The notes: generated from the sequence alone by a model not told the origin. A DNA stretch of 64,000 bases from Malania oleifera (GCF_029873635.1 NC_080427.1:70730848-70794847); one strand, 5' to 3'. Shown: positions 1 to 10,543, numbered from the stretch's first letter. Program-made: numbers and translations.

Positions 1-35
1 AACTTCGAGAACACGAAATAGAAGATTTTTTCATC

Positions 36-43
36 TATAAATA
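36..43 (+). promoter_or_regulatory. TATA box of LTR A
   Basis: TATAAATA, placed as in the other copia LTRs here and about 500 bases before the leader hairpin. This is the likely retroelement promoter. Confidence 0.5.
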
Positions 44-537
44 CATGGGTAACCAAAGAATTTCAGACACGAATCAATTGCAAACAACATTCAAGCTATA
101 CTGTTTATACTCTTCAAACTCTCACTGCATACACTTTGCTAAAGTTTTTTTTTTGCTAAAATCCTTGTTGATCAAGTCACATGGTTCCTTGCTCACTTTC
201 TTAGAAATTAAAATCTAAAAGAGAACCCAATGATAAATTTCTAAGCTTTAATTCTTCCTATATTGACATTTAATTGAAGTATTTTCTGTTGTACATTAAA
301 TTGTACTAATCAGCTCTTTTGAGAGTGTCATTGTACACAAATTGTATCTTGTTGTTTTTAACGGTTCAGGTTATTAAATCGTTTAACTAGAGAGAGGGGA
401 TTCTTGTTAGGGTGATTTGTTGATGGTTTAGGGATTGGATCATTGTACTAATGAGAGGGGATTCTTGTTGGAGAGGTCGTAACTTTGGCCTAATAAAAAT
501 GCTGAAATGGAAAATTCTTATAGCGGTTTGTTTTGGG

Positions 538-566
538 CAAGGACGTAGGTCTTGGACCAAACCTTG
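538..566 (+). other. LTR leader hairpin, copy 1
   Basis: Arms CAAGG (538-542) and CCTTG (562-566) pair perfectly and enclose ACGTAGGT. It is the same layout as in ten other LTRs of the window, with different arm bases. Confidence 0.5.
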
Positions 567-1038
567 TAAAACTATGGTGTCACTCTCCTTACAATACTCT
601 TTTTAATTTTTTGCATTTATAAATTATGTGGATGCTTAGTTATTTGCTGAAAATTAATTTGACTTTGATAATTGCGGAAATCTTGATTAAAGGAAGTATG
701 TTGATAAATATCAAAGTTCATTAAGAGATTTAAACGCAATTAACTCTTTTGTTATTAAAATCTTAATTTTGAAGGCTTGTTGAAATTTCTATTTTATTGT
801 GAAATCAAGCTTATCTTATTGATTGGATTGTGTTTTGGTCATTGTAAACCAATTATACTTCTGTAATTGAGATTCGTTAAAGTTCTAAGGATTTCTTAAT
901 TATTGTGTTTATGTGTGATAGCTGAAAAGAGAAGCTGAGATTCAAAACTAACTAAAGGAATTTATTGAAAAGAATTTGTAAATTTTTTTTTCAAATCCCA
1001 ATTCACTCCCCTCTTGCAAGTACACCTTACTTTTCACT

Positions 1039-1050
1039 TGGTATTAGAGA
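1039..1050 (+). other. Primer-binding site (tRNA-Met type), degenerate
   Basis: TGGTATTAGAGA lies two bases after the LTR end. The usual plant copia form is TGGTATCAGAGC, so two positions differ. Confidence 0.6.
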
Positions 1051-1149
1051 AGGGTTCTAGTAAATCTTAAATTAGAAGCTGCATAAAAATCTATGTGACA
1101 CACCTAGGTGTATCTCCCTTTGCTGAAGGTCAATCCTCATCTAGACCAC

Positions 1150-2184
1150 CTATTTTCTGCGGTGTAAGTACACCTTTTGGAAACAAAGAATGAGAATTTA
1201 CTTACATACTATGGATTGCATGGAAAGTTGTCACACAAGATGAACTTATCCCCACTAAAATTGTGGATGGTAAAGAAATACCTAAAGTGGAAAAAGAGAT
1301 GACCGACAATGACTAGAAGATGTTGCAAGTAAATTCAAGTGCTATGAATGCATTATATTGTGCTCTTGATGTAAATAAAGTCAATAGGTTCATGGCATGT
1401 AAATCATCCAAAGATATATGGGATAAATTAGAGGTAACCTATAAAAGAACGATTGATGTTAGAGATAGTAGAATTGACATGCTCACTAGCGAGTATGAGG
1501 CCTTAAGGATGAATCCAGATGAAACTATTACTAGTATGTACACTAGGTTGACCTATATAATAGACTCACTCAAAGCTTTAAGGAAAAATTACTCAACCAT
1601 TGAGATGATTCGAAAAATCCTTAGAGGACTTCCTCCAACATGGGAACCTAAGGCCACTGCTATAACAGAATGAAGAAACTTGAAAATAACTTTCCTAGAT
1701 GAATTGATAGGTTCTCTCATCGCATATGAGATGACTATAAACAAAAGAAATTCTGAAAATAACAAGAAAAAAATCAATAGCCCTTAAAGCTGCTAAAGAA
1801 AGCTCTAGTGAAGATGAAGAAGACAATGAATTAAATGATGATGATATATCCTTCATCACTAAAAGACTTGGAAAGGTTTTGGAAAAGAACAAGAAGTTCC
1901 CTCGAAATTTTAAAGGTTCTAAATCTGACACAAGGGAAACAAGTAAAAAGGAAACTAAAAATGAACCCCCTACTTATTATAATTGTAAGAAACTTGCGCA
2001 TTTCAAACCATATTGTCCACTGTTGAAGAAATACAAGAAGAAGAAGAAGAAGAATAAGAAGAATAAGAAGGTAATGAAAGCTACATGGGATGATATAAAC
2101 TCAAGTGAATCAGAGGATGAATCAAGTGGTCAAGAAGTGGCAAATATCTGCTTCATGGCGAGAGATGTTGAGGTAAACTCCTAA
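1150..2184 (+). pseudogene. gag: Copia gag, degraded (element A)
   Basis: Gag forms the particle that packages retroelement RNA. The frame opens near 1150, has stops around 1190 and 1314, and is longest from 1320 to 1673 (UBN2-like gag core with YCALDVN, FMACKSSKDIWDKLEV and RKILRGLPP). After a stop at 1671 it resumes in shifted frames with DELIGSLI (about 1699). A lysine-rich C-terminal part carries a zinc knuckle with C, C and H spaced as CX2CX4HX4C near 1980-2020, then an acidic serine-rich stretch. The core is clearly related to the gags at 27054-27704 and 63054-63945. At least three stops or frameshifts make it non-functional. Confidence 0.8.
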
Positions 2185-2270
2185 ACTAGTTCATCTAAAG
2201 GATCAAGTGATGAATCTTGTAGTGATTCGTGTTATAGCATGCCTTCATATAAATAAATTCAAGCTATTAC

Positions 2271-2702
2271 ATTTTGTGTGACACTGGAGTATGAGGCTGC
2301 CTCTACCCATTTGGTGAAATAATCAATAGCCACAAAGATGAAGTGGTGTCCATTGCTGGCCTTTGGAGTAATTGGCCCAATCACGTCCATGGCCTAGACT
2401 AAAAAGGGCTAGGGTGCGAATAAAATGTGGAGTTGGGCTAGTGGGACTTGTATCCAGTCTCCATAAATCTGACAGTTGTGGCACTTTCAGGCGTATTCAA
2501 TACAATCCCTTTCCATGGTCATCCAATAATATCCACTCCTGAGGATTTTCTGAACCAACAAATGACCCCTAGTACGAGTACCACAAACTCCTTCGTCGAC
2601 TTCATGCATGATTTGTCGTGCCTCATGTGCATCTACACACTGTAAAAGAGTTATATCGTGGTTTCTTTTGTACAACACTTCTCCATCCAAGAAGAATCCC
2701 AT
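2271..2702 (-). pseudogene. pol (INT): G1 integrase, truncated
   Basis: Integrase inserts the cDNA copy into the genome. Read leftwards from 2702: the region linking RNase H to integrase, an HHCC zinc-binding domain (His pair around 2590-2560, Cys pair in KCHNCQIYGD near 2470), then the start of the catalytic core with DVIGPITPK (about 2365) and the Asp-containing DYFTKWVEA (about 2310). The frame ends at the junction near 2271 before the second Asp and the Glu of the DDE triad, so it cannot be active. A stop lies just before the first core Asp (about 2397). The motifs are those of plant Tat elements. Confidence 0.85.
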
Positions 2703-2719
2703 GGCAAGTCTCGTGATTG

Positions 2720-3366
2720 TTTTTCGATCGTTACTAGTGGCTCCCTAGGGTACTCATTTCGCTGAACATATGTATTAATATCACAAAACGAGGGTTTCCC
2801 GTCAACTTCTTCTATTACTACATTGTACGCAGGTTCTGAGTGTACTTTGATCCAAATTGGCTCAATCTCCATTCTCGGTTCCAACCTAAACAAGGCTACC
2901 AGAGTGGCCAGTACATCAGAAATCAAGTTGTTTTCTCTAGGTAGGTTGGAGAAAATGATGTTGTCAAATCCTTTAATCATCTCTTCAATGTACTATTGAT
3001 ATGGCACTAGATTGGAATCTCGAGTTTCCCATTCTTTAGTAAGCTGGTGAATAACCAAGGCTGAATCTCCCTTCAGAGCTAATTCCTTGATATTCGGTCT
3101 ATGGTGGCATGCAAACCCAATACGAATGCTTCATACTATGTTATATTATTGGTGCATGGAAAAGTAAGCTTAGTTATGACTGGGTAGTGTTCTCCTTCTG
3201 GCGATATGAGTACAACCCCTATTCCATGCCCCCACACATTTACTGCCCCATCAAACAACATCGTCCAACCTTTGTGATCTTCTCCTTCTTGTCTTATGTA
3301 GTCAATGTCCTTATCTAGGAAGTCAAACTCCATAGGTTGGTAATCCTCCACGGCTTTATCTACCAA
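2720..3366 (-). pseudogene. pol (aRNH): G1 archaeal-type RNase H (second RNase H)
   Basis: This is a second RNase H domain between the ordinary RNase H and integrase, a hallmark of Tat/Ogre elements. Visible motifs are the first catalytic Asp in LFDGAVNVWGHGIG (about 3260), a TNN segment before the catalytic Glu (about 3140), and the Asp in LKGDSALVIHQL (about 3075), followed by EWETRDSNLVPYQ. The frame shifts between the Glu and the second Asp (about 3110), and a stop precedes the next segment near 2990. Inference: the domain once helped RNA removal during reverse transcription and is now dead. Confidence 0.75.
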
Positions 3367-3369
3367 ATA

Positions 3370-3690
3370 TTATGAAATAACACTACCCTTGATAGATTTT
3401 CTGGTTACGTAGGTGATGTTGTATTTGGTCAAAAGCATCTGCCACCATGCCATCTGTACTCTCACTACTAGTTTTTCAAACATATACTTAATTGGGTCCA
3501 TCTTGGAGATCAGCCAAGTTGAGTAATACAATGTGTATTGTCTGAGCCTACTGACCACCCATACCAAAGCGCAATACGTCTTTTCCAAGTCTGAGTACTT
3601 AGACTCATATTCTGTGAAATTTTTGCTTAGGTAGTAAATGACCCTTTCTTTCCTTCTAGTCTCATCATGGTGACCTAATACGAAGCCCAT
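3370..3690 (-). pseudogene. pol (RNH): G1 RNase H (gypsy type, after RT)
   Basis: The RNase H domain joined to gypsy reverse transcriptase degrades the RNA strand of the hybrid. Visible: GFVLGHHDE near the start, VIYYLSKNFTEYESKYSDLE (3640-3581), which is the classical segment ending in YS-LEK, and later LRQYTLYYSTWL. The open stretch is 106 codons and continues into the next domain with a stop at 3370. Upstream, the connection domain (about 3700-4060) is broken by several stops. Confidence 0.8.
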
Positions 3691-4719
3691 AGAATTTTTT
3701 GATATTGCCAGGTATAGAATTAGTGGCCTTCTAGATACTGGGGGTACTAGTACCGGGGGGTTTAGGAGATATTCCTTTATCTTCTTGAAAGCCTCTTAGC
3801 ACTCCTCATTCCATATTTCTAGGTTATTCTTTTTCAGCAACTTAAAGATAGGCTCATAGGTGGTGGTCGATTGGGATATAAACTGGGCTATATAGTTGAG
3901 CCTACCCAGGAAACTTCACACCTCCTTCTCAGGCTTGGGGCTAGGCCTCTCGTGAATGGCTTTAATTTTGTCAGGATCGACCTCAATCCCTTTTTTGCTC
4001 ACAATAAACCCCAATAATTTTTCCTGAAGTGGCACCAAAAGTACATTTTTCCAGGTTTAGCTTTAACTAGTAATTTTGAAGTCTCTTGAACAACTTCTCA
4101 AGGTTTTTCGCATGGTCATCTTCATTCCATGACTTAACGATCATGTCATCCACATACACCTTAATATCCTTATGCATTAAGTCGTAGAACAAGGCTACCA
4201 TAGCTCTTTGGTAAGTAGCTTGGCATTCTTTAAACCAAATGGCATAACCTTGTAATAAAAGGTTCCCCATGATGTGATGAAAGTGGTTTTTTCTTTGTCT
4301 TCTGGGGCCATCTTAATCTAGTTGTATCCCGAAAAACCATCCCTGAACAAAAATAGAGCGTGCCTTGCCATATTATCTATTAACACATCAATGTGTGGGA
4401 GTGGGAATTTATCCTTAGGGCTAGCTATATTTAAGTCCCGATAGTCGACACAAACTCACACTTTGCCATTATTTTTCATTATCAGGATGATGTTAGCCAT
4501 CCATTTGGGATATTGAGCTACTTCTAGAAATCCAGCCTCAAATTGCTTTTGCACATCCTCCTTTATTTTGAGCAACATCTTCGGCCGCATTCTTCTCAAC
4601 TTTTGCTTTACTGACTTAGAATCTAGGTAGACGGGTATAATGTGGGTTACCAAGTCCGTGTCCAGACCTAGCATGTCCTGGTATGACCAAGGAAACACAT
4701 CTCGATATTCTTTTAACAA
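3691..4719 (-). pseudogene. pol (RT): G1 reverse transcriptase
   Basis: It copies element RNA into DNA. Motifs in order on the minus strand: YRDVFPWSY at the N-terminal border (about 4700), KQKLRRM, WMANIILIMKNNGKV (4500-4456), then VDYRDLNIASPKDKFPLP (4445-4395), DGFSGYN (about 4345), a PFGLKNA-type segment (about 4240) and the catalytic YVDDMIVKS (about 4150). The YVDD box is intact. At least one stop lies after SGYN (about 4320) and frameshifts occur near 4270 and 4220, so no full-length enzyme is encoded. Confidence 0.85.
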
Positions 4720-5459
4720 TTTAATTATTTTGCTCCTTTTTTTACCCCCAACAATGCCCTAATATTTGCATGTTTAGGTTCTTCCTCAATTTCTAGATTA
4801 ATTAAAATAGAGGGTTCGCTACTAGTTAATGTTGGATTTTCATCAGATTTCAACATCCTTTCCATCCCGGGGGATAAGTTCATCTCATCTTCTTAAGTTT
4901 CAGTTTCACGAATTATGTTTTCAAAATTAATGTCAATTTCCTGCTTATGAGTACTAGTGTTATTATCTCCCCTATTCCTGCATGACGTCATAGCAAACAA
5001 ATTTTTGACAATTGAGGTCGAGATGCAAATAAATTTCAAGAAATGCATGATTCATTTTCATTGAATGAGAAAAGCATCCTAGGACTATATCATCCTTTGG
5101 TTAAAAAACAAGAAAATTTAAAACATGGAAGAATAAAATTATTACATAAGAAAAATTGGAAAGTCAACAGTGCTCCAATTCTATAATTTTGTTCCTAGTG
5201 ATAAACAGTGAACCCACTCCTCAGAGGCATCTATGGAAGCTCCAAAGTCTAGAGCCAATATGCTTAGCTATCTTATTTTTGTTTCAAGATCGGTTTGGCT
5301 ACTCTTCATGAAGGTTTGGTCTATATGCGAAACGATCGACCCCCGCTGGATGTTTGTTTTGCCTGTGAGCCTTTCCCTTCTTTGTGCCTCTTTCTTTGCT
5401 TTTTTTCTCTTTAGGTCTACAAAATTTGGCCTATAACCGAGGTCATATTTGTCTTTCAC
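4720..5459 (-). pseudogene. G1 protease-RT linker
   Basis: A basic segment with KDKYDLGYRPNF (5459-5420), followed by about 50 lysine- and arginine-rich residues, matches in style and position the linker that joins protease and RT in Tat elements. From 5262 to 4720 only short frames with several stops remain. No catalytic motif is expected here. Confidence 0.6.
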
Positions 5460-6286
5460 CTATTATACTATCGATGACTTTGAAATCCCTTGAAAGTAGC
5501 TTCCTAGCCCCTTTCTCAGGTAGTATCCTAGCTTGATGAGTTATGTGGCAACCATCCGTGCTGTGGAGGAAACTCGGGGTCATGGAATGGTAAATACCCT
5601 TTGTTATAGTTGTTGCATTAATGATCTCAAAATCCCAAAATGAATCTTTGATGGCCTCCTCTTCTGGTTCCACGTAAAGGGTAGAAAAGAACTTAGTGAT
5701 CATTACGTCCGTCTCTCGAAATACACAAACCATCTTGTTTTCTACGATGAACTTTACCCTCTGATGTAAGGAAGACGCAACTGCCCCTGTATTTTGGATC
5801 CATGGCCTCCCTAATAGGCAACTGTACGACAGTGTAATAGCCATGACCTTGAATGTAACATTAAAATTTACAGGCCTAACCCATATGGGGATCTCAAATG
5901 CCCCTATCGATTCTCGGCGAATTTCGTCGAAAGCTTGTACCACCAAATTATTTTGCCTTACATAGAAGAGATCTACTAGAAACTTCTGCAATGTAACCAT
6001 AGGCATGACATTGAGGGAAGATCCATTGTCGATCAAAATCTGGGCAATCATATGGTCTTTACACTTAGCAGATATGTGTAATGCCTTGTTGTGCCCTACC
6101 CTTCGATGGGATCTCCTCGTCTGTGAAAGTTATGTAATTGGTTGCCATCAGATTCCCCACCACATGGTTAAAGTTATCAATACTGATGTCTTTTGGAATG
6201 TATGCCTGATTAAATTTCTTTAGCAGAGCTTTCCGATGGACTTCTGAATTCAGTAATAAAGATAAAATGGCGATATGTATAGGCAT
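5443..6286 (-). pseudogene. pol (PR): G1 aspartic protease and N-flank
   Basis: It would process the polyprotein. The longest open part (6051-5443, 202 codons) starts with the active-site region ILIDNGSSLNVMP (about 6035). DNGS replaces the usual D-S/T-G, which is common in the Tat lineage rather than a lesion. It continues with a flap-like stretch and LLGRPWIQNTGAV (about 5820), the conserved segment after the second hydrophobic-hydrophobic-G motif. The frame upstream (6286-6065), containing NYITFTDEEIP, leads into it with one interruption near 6060. Confidence 0.75.
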
Positions 6287-7375
6287 TTAGTTTAGCTGAT
6301 TCACTATGTTGTACTCGTTGTGCTTAATAATTTTCAAGAATTCTTCCACTTCTTAAGGTGGAATGTGCTTTTCGATGCTTTCACTTGATTCACCAACCTT
6401 CTTTGATCTTGGCTTCTGTAATTGTCCTAAAGCGTATACCCTTCCACTACGAGAAATTCCCCTTACTTCTACCACACTGCTAGTTTCCCCTTTAGTACAT
6501 GCTTCGCAACTGTACCTCCATGACACTAATTGGTTGCTATGGCATGGAAATGGTCGGGGTATGGAGATCATAAGGGGAGCTGGTGCCTCAGTGGGGCTAG
6601 GGGTCTTCTTTATGACGGGCATAAAAGGCTGGTGTGTATACAAGGGGCGCTCTACTTCTTTTTCGCCAATAGCTAAGACTTCACCATTCCTCCTCCTAAT
6701 TTCCACACATTTTCCATCTATTAATTCTTTTAGTTAAGTTCGGAAGGTTTCGCAATGCTACACTAATTTTCCTTCTGTCTTCTAGCATACGTAGAGTGCG
6801 CCTTCTGGACAAATCGCCCCTGGTTCTGCTTGACCTACTACTAAAAGCTCACCGTATACCAATCTACCGACATCATATTGAATTCTATTATGAGAATCTC
6901 TTCTACCTCTTCCTTTGCCATTCCAATGTTGTTTCCCCCGTGGTCGGGTAGGGGTTTCTTTCTATTCCCAGCTGCTTGTTGTCAATACTAGCCAACCTGC
7001 ATCCCTTAGGTCTTGCACTTTGTATACTAGCCAAAAGAGTTTGCATGATACTCGTAATGGGCCTTAGGATCGTACCAGTGCAAGGGAGGGTTTGTTACGG
7101 GAATTGCCCAGATTGCTATCACCATTCCTTTTTCCTTCAACTGAGGAAACAATTTAGTATATGTCATCAGACCTTCAAAAGTTCCTGGGTACATTTCCCG
7201 TACGTGCCATTAAGTTTAGATGGGCTAATATGTTTTGTTGAGCCAACGTGGATGCGGGAGTTGTGAACTAGGTAGTTGTGAATTAGAGCCTTGCGTCTGC
7301 ATGCATTGCATGGTTCACCAGCGATTCCATTACGAAATTTTTGTTAAGCCACTGGCTCCGACCTCTTGAGTATTG
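6287..7375 (-). pseudogene. gag: G1 gag, C-terminal part
   Basis: This piece continues the gag at 16316-17313 across the inserted element. The best open stretch (6706-6353) is rich in Pro and Ser and contains SRSGRVYALGQ (about 6460), a segment typical of the gag-protease border in Tat elements. Upstream (7375-6740) the frame is broken by many stops. A Cys/His-containing segment near 6800-6750 (CPEGALYVC, HCETF) may be a decayed zinc finger. The right end, TATTG at 7371-7375, is the target-site duplication of the element inserted here. Confidence 0.65.
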
Positions 7376-7657
7376 TGTTGACCTTATAGGTCACGCTCGA
7401 TTTTGATAATGACAAATATCTGTTATATTTAATGGGTGTTTGAGGTTATGTGCAGGAACTCAAATTGACATAACATAATGCACAAAGAGAAGATTGAAGT
7501 TGAATACCCAATATATGTGTTGTAATGTATTCCATTTATGCAAAGGGTCTGCAATAGTAAATAGGTCTTTGATTGTTATAATTGCATGCATCACCTGCAT
7601 GATTTAATAGGTAAGCTCAAAATGAAAATACCTTAGAAAGACCTTAGGGATCACCCA

Positions 7658-8240
7658 TCGGTCGACCGACACCGAATTTTTCCGGTGTCATAAAAAAGGA
7701 CCCAAAAATGATCCTAGTACACTCACACACTCACTTGTATGTGTTAATATTTTGAATAAAGTGTTTGTTGTATGAAACAAGACTGAAATACACACAAAAT
7801 GTGCACTTTCGATTGACTGGCACCTCACGTGTAATTTTCCCCCGGTCGACCGACCTATGTAGTTCATTTTGGCCTCGATCGACCCAACTCGGTTCGGATC
7901 AACAAGTTGACCACAACCCGGTCGATCAAACTATGTAATTTATTTGGCACCGGTCGATGGAACCTCATAGGAGTTAACTTTTTGACCACCTAGTCGACGG
8001 AGCCCAAAATGTACTCCAACGTTTTGGTCGACCGAGGGTCCTCAGGAGTTGTCCCAATGCTATAGTCGACCGAACTATCAAGTTCAAATCTTCCTGGTCG
8101 ACCAAACCTCGCTAAATTGGAAAAATCGCCTCAGAGATACCCTTCCAGTTGACCGACCATGGAGTTCATTTTTGGCCCAATCGACTGAACCATATGAACT
8201 TCGATCGACCAAAAGTCTTCGAGTCGACTGGTGCACTCGG
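7658..8240 (+). repeat. U3 motif array (GTCGACCGA type)
   Basis: Irregularly spaced, imperfect copies of GGTCGACCGAAC, for example at 7661, 7844, 7921, 8035 and 8066, with variants such as TCGATCGACC and TCGACTGG. Spacing varies from about 20 to 60 bases, so it is not a simple tandem repeat. Position upstream of the TATA box suggests a regulatory array like the repeated palindromes described in Sirevirus LTRs (inference). Confidence 0.6.
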
Positions 8241-8360
8241 GTTGCTCCAAATTTTTATCGCAGTTAAGTATTTTTAAATGGGGCTAATTAGGGTTAAAAT
8301 TATTTAAAACAATTTTAATAATACCCTACATGTCGTAACGACTATAATTCTTCCAACTTC

Positions 8361-8368
8361 TATAAATA
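8361..8368 (+). promoter_or_regulatory. TATA box, 5' LTR of gag-only element
   Basis: TATAAATA, identical in sequence and setting to the box at 15081 in the 3' LTR. Confidence 0.55.
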
Positions 8369-9397
8369 GCCCATCATTTGCAAAGATTAAGAGGGGATTA
8401 GAAATCTTGATTAGGATAAATTCTATGAAAATCCTAAAATCTGTAATACTCATCTTTGAGCCTCCAACACTTATTCTTACCAGATCTTACTTCTCAAATA
8501 CTTTTGTAAGTGTGATTTAAGTGTTGTTGTTCCTTAAGGATTGCTCTCTCATGATTGTGTTTGTGTGAAATTATTTTATTTGAGAGCACATCATCAAGTG
8601 TTCTTAGGGGGCTTTATCAATAATTCTTTCCTAAGAATACTTCATTTGAGCTTCTGGGTATTGCATTGTTATTGCAATATCTTAATAAATTCTTTTCAAA
8701 TCACTTTTAAATATCTAGTGTGTTTCATCTTAATAAATCTTTGAAGAGATATTTGTTTGTGTGATAAAAATCTTTGTCGTAATATTCATTAATTTATATC
8801 ATTCGTTGAATACAAAGATTAAACTCCTTTTGCAAACAAAACATATATATTACTTGAGCATCATATGATTGAGAAGATCTGCTAGTTGCAATATATATAA
8901 GGATTGATTGATATCTTTGTTTGGGCATTTAGATTGAATATCTTTTGAAAAAAAGAACATACTGGTTTGCCTCACACACACTGATTACACAGATAGAAAA
9001 TATTTATTTGAGAGTTGACATATTGTAAACCACACTGAGCTTACTTATTATATCTTATTGGTGGTGTATGTGATTGCACGTAACTGGGTACACATCTGCT
9101 TTACATGAAAGCATTATCAATGTACCATTTCATTGATTGTGAACATACTACTGTATTTCCAGGCACGGGCCTAAATAGGGAGACTAGCCCTTTGGAATAG
9201 TCCCGGGTTGGCTTAGACCCGGTTAGGAAAGCTAGGTGCGCCATCCTGTTAAGGTGTGTAGGTTGAGGTCAGCCCCACTAATTGACCTAATTGTAAAGGT
9301 TAAAGTCAGCCCTCTACTGATTGACCTGGTTGTAATCGGTGCGGCTCCACCCGTTAAGTGAGCCTTTAGTGGAATCCTCAGGCTTGCGAGCTAGAGG

Positions 9398-9428
9398 CGG
9401 GGATGTAGGCACAGTTGGTCGAACCCTG
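9398..9428 (+). other. LTR leader hairpin, copy 2
   Basis: Arms CGGGG (9398-9402) and CCCTG (9424-9428) pair with one G-U. The loop begins ATGTAGGC and contains GGTCGAA. Confidence 0.45.
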
Positions 9429-9665
9429 ATAGCATATCATGTGTCTGTTTACATTTTCGCACTTTATATTTACCGCACGTGTATGTTATGGTATGAATGA
9501 TGTGCATGTTTTAAATTTCCGCATATTTTATTTATCGGCACGTTTGGAATTGTATAGAAAAACCCTAGGTTACCAAATCATATTGACTTCTGACTTAGCC
9601 TAGGAGAAAAGTTTAAAATTCTAATTCACCCCCCCCCTCCCTTGGGAATACACCAATTCTAACAA

Positions 9666-10050
9666 TTGGTATCAGAGACAGGTTGCGCTAGACTTAAACA
9701 TTTTTGCAAAAAGATCACAATGGCTCAATTTGGTGTATCCTTATTCGGTGGGGGGCAGTCACCTTTCAGTCCTCTTATATTTTGTTTTGTCGATTACACC
9801 ACATGGAAAATTAGAATGAACATTTTTATAAAATCAATGAACTGGAGGGCGTGGCAGGTGATTGTAAATGGAATTTGTATACCGGTAGACAATGATATTA
9901 ATTCTATGCATGCAAATTCATATGCCATGGATTTATTATATTATACTTTAGACTCTCATATTTTTCATTAGTTTATGGCATGTAGAAATGCGAGGGAGAT
10001 CTGGGTTGAGCTAGAAAAGAGATATGGAGAAACCATCACTCCATAGATGT
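9666..10050 (+). pseudogene. gag: Gag N-terminal part of the gag-only element
   Basis: The frame runs from the primer-site region. The likely true start is ATG at 9720 (MAQFGVSLFGG), giving about 80 residues before a stop at 9969. Motifs DYTTWKIRMNIFIKS and AMDLLYYTLDSHIF match the first part of the copia gag core. The following bases continue in frame as FMACRNAREIWVELEKRYGE (about 9973-10030), the next block of the same core, so the stop at 9969 is a lesion. The remaining roughly 120 residues of the gag core seen in the other gags are missing: the sequence jumps to an acidic region. Confidence 0.7.
9667..9678 (+). other. Primer-binding site (tRNA-Met)
   Basis: TGGTATCAGAGA follows the 5' LTR end after two bases. 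It matches the standard copia primer site at 11 of 12 positions. Confidence 0.8.
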
Positions 10051-10463
10051 CATGTTCTGATCATCAAAGAGTGGTAAGTGATAGGGATAGTGCATCAACA
10101 AAACATGAGGTATATGATTCTCACTCTAGCTCATTTGAGGATTCATGTGTTGAATGTTGTGTTGCTACATGTGCTGAATCATCTGTTGAATACCATGATA
10201 ATTATGTTGATGATGTGTGTGATGATTCTTATGTTGAATGCTATGTTGTGTCATATGTTGAATCATCTAATATTACGTATGATAATACTGTTGAAATTGC
10301 ATGCAATGATTCATATAATAACTATGACATATCTTATGATGAATCATGTGCTGAATTGATAAAACAAAGTATGCCTTTGTATGAAAAGCTAGATAAAGCT
10401 TTATTGAAAATGAACAAATTTCTAGCAAAGTTATCTAAGCAGAAATCCATTTTGAAAAAATAA
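10047..10463 (+). CDS. Acidic Cys/Tyr/Ser-rich protein with C-terminal coiled coil (gag middle part)
   Basis: 138 codons. Residues about 20-105 are rich in Asp, Glu, Ser, Cys, Tyr and Val in a loose repeat (SCVECCVATC, DSYVECYVVSYVESS). The DNA repeats a roughly 15-base unit around GATTCATATGTTGAA. Residues about 110-138 are Leu/Lys-rich (KLDKALLKMNKFLAKL) and could form a coiled coil. By position it replaces the acidic serine-rich stretch of other copia gags, hugely enlarged. Function is unknown. It may be part of a formerly longer gag frame, because a stop separates it from the N-terminal piece. It is the longest intact frame in this element. Confidence 0.45.
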   Translation: MSCSDHQRVVSDRDSASTKHEVYDSHSSSFEDSCVECCVATCAESSVEYHDNYVDDVCDDSYVECYVVSYVESSNITYDNTVEIACNDSYNNYDISYDESCAELIKQSMPLYEKLDKALLKMNKFLAKLSKQKSILKK

Positions 10464-10543
10464 AAACAAAAGCATGGCAAAGCAATTAATAAAAATAAAA
10501 CATTATTATGCCATCTTAGAAAAAAGAAAGATTAGAGAAGATA

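Larger units (their letters stand above)
1..1036 (+). repeat. Partial copia LTR (element A)
   Basis: It holds a TATA box (36-43), a leader hairpin (538-566) and the C-rich end found in most copia LTRs here (AATTCACTCCCCTC near 1001), and it closes with CA at 1036 directly before a primer site. The last 130 bases resemble the end of the truncated LTR at 55495-56928 (both have GTACACCTTACTTTTCA), so the two belong to related families. The upstream U3 part is outside the window. Confidence 0.75.
1..2270 (+). mobile_element. Ty1/copia fragment A: LTR end, primer site and decayed gag
   Basis: Seen: the 3' part of an LTR (to 1036), a degenerate tRNA-Met primer-binding site, an untranslated leader and a gag frame that is lost after about 2250. 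There is no protease, polymerase or 3' LTR. The sequence changes abruptly near 2271 into minus-strand gypsy integrase with no LTR end at the joint. Inference: this is the 5' end of a copia element fused to the gypsy element by a deletion, not by insertion. The LTR start lies left of the window. Confidence 0.8.
7376..9664 (+). repeat. 5' LTR of the gag-only element
   Basis: 2289 bases, TG...CA. U3 carries about 14 scattered copies of a GTCGACCGA-like motif between 7658 and 8240, the TATA box is at 8361, the leader hairpin is at 9398-9428, and a C-run is near 9630. It differs from the 3' LTR by many substitutions and by an 89-base segment (8821-8909) that the 3' copy lacks. Confidence 0.9.

Noticed and set aside
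1039..1050. tRNA-like sequence as a tRNA gene (also 9667, 27977, 32097, 45266, 51271, 62940)
   Set aside because: These are only 12-18 base complements of tRNA 3' ends next to LTRs, i.e. primer-binding sites. No full cloverleaf.
4067..4719. Endogenous pararetrovirus (caulimovirid) RT
   Set aside because: The domain order with two RNase H domains and integrase after RT, plus primer site and LTR, is that of a Tat-type gypsy retrotransposon. No movement-protein or coat motifs.
6363..7266. Plus-strand frames (124 and 96 codons) in the gypsy gag region
   Set aside because: They are antisense shadows of the minus-strand gag, which has family motifs (SRSGRVY).
7658..8240. CRISPR-like array
   Set aside because: Units are short, imperfect and irregularly spaced, the setting is a plant LTR, and there are no cas genes.
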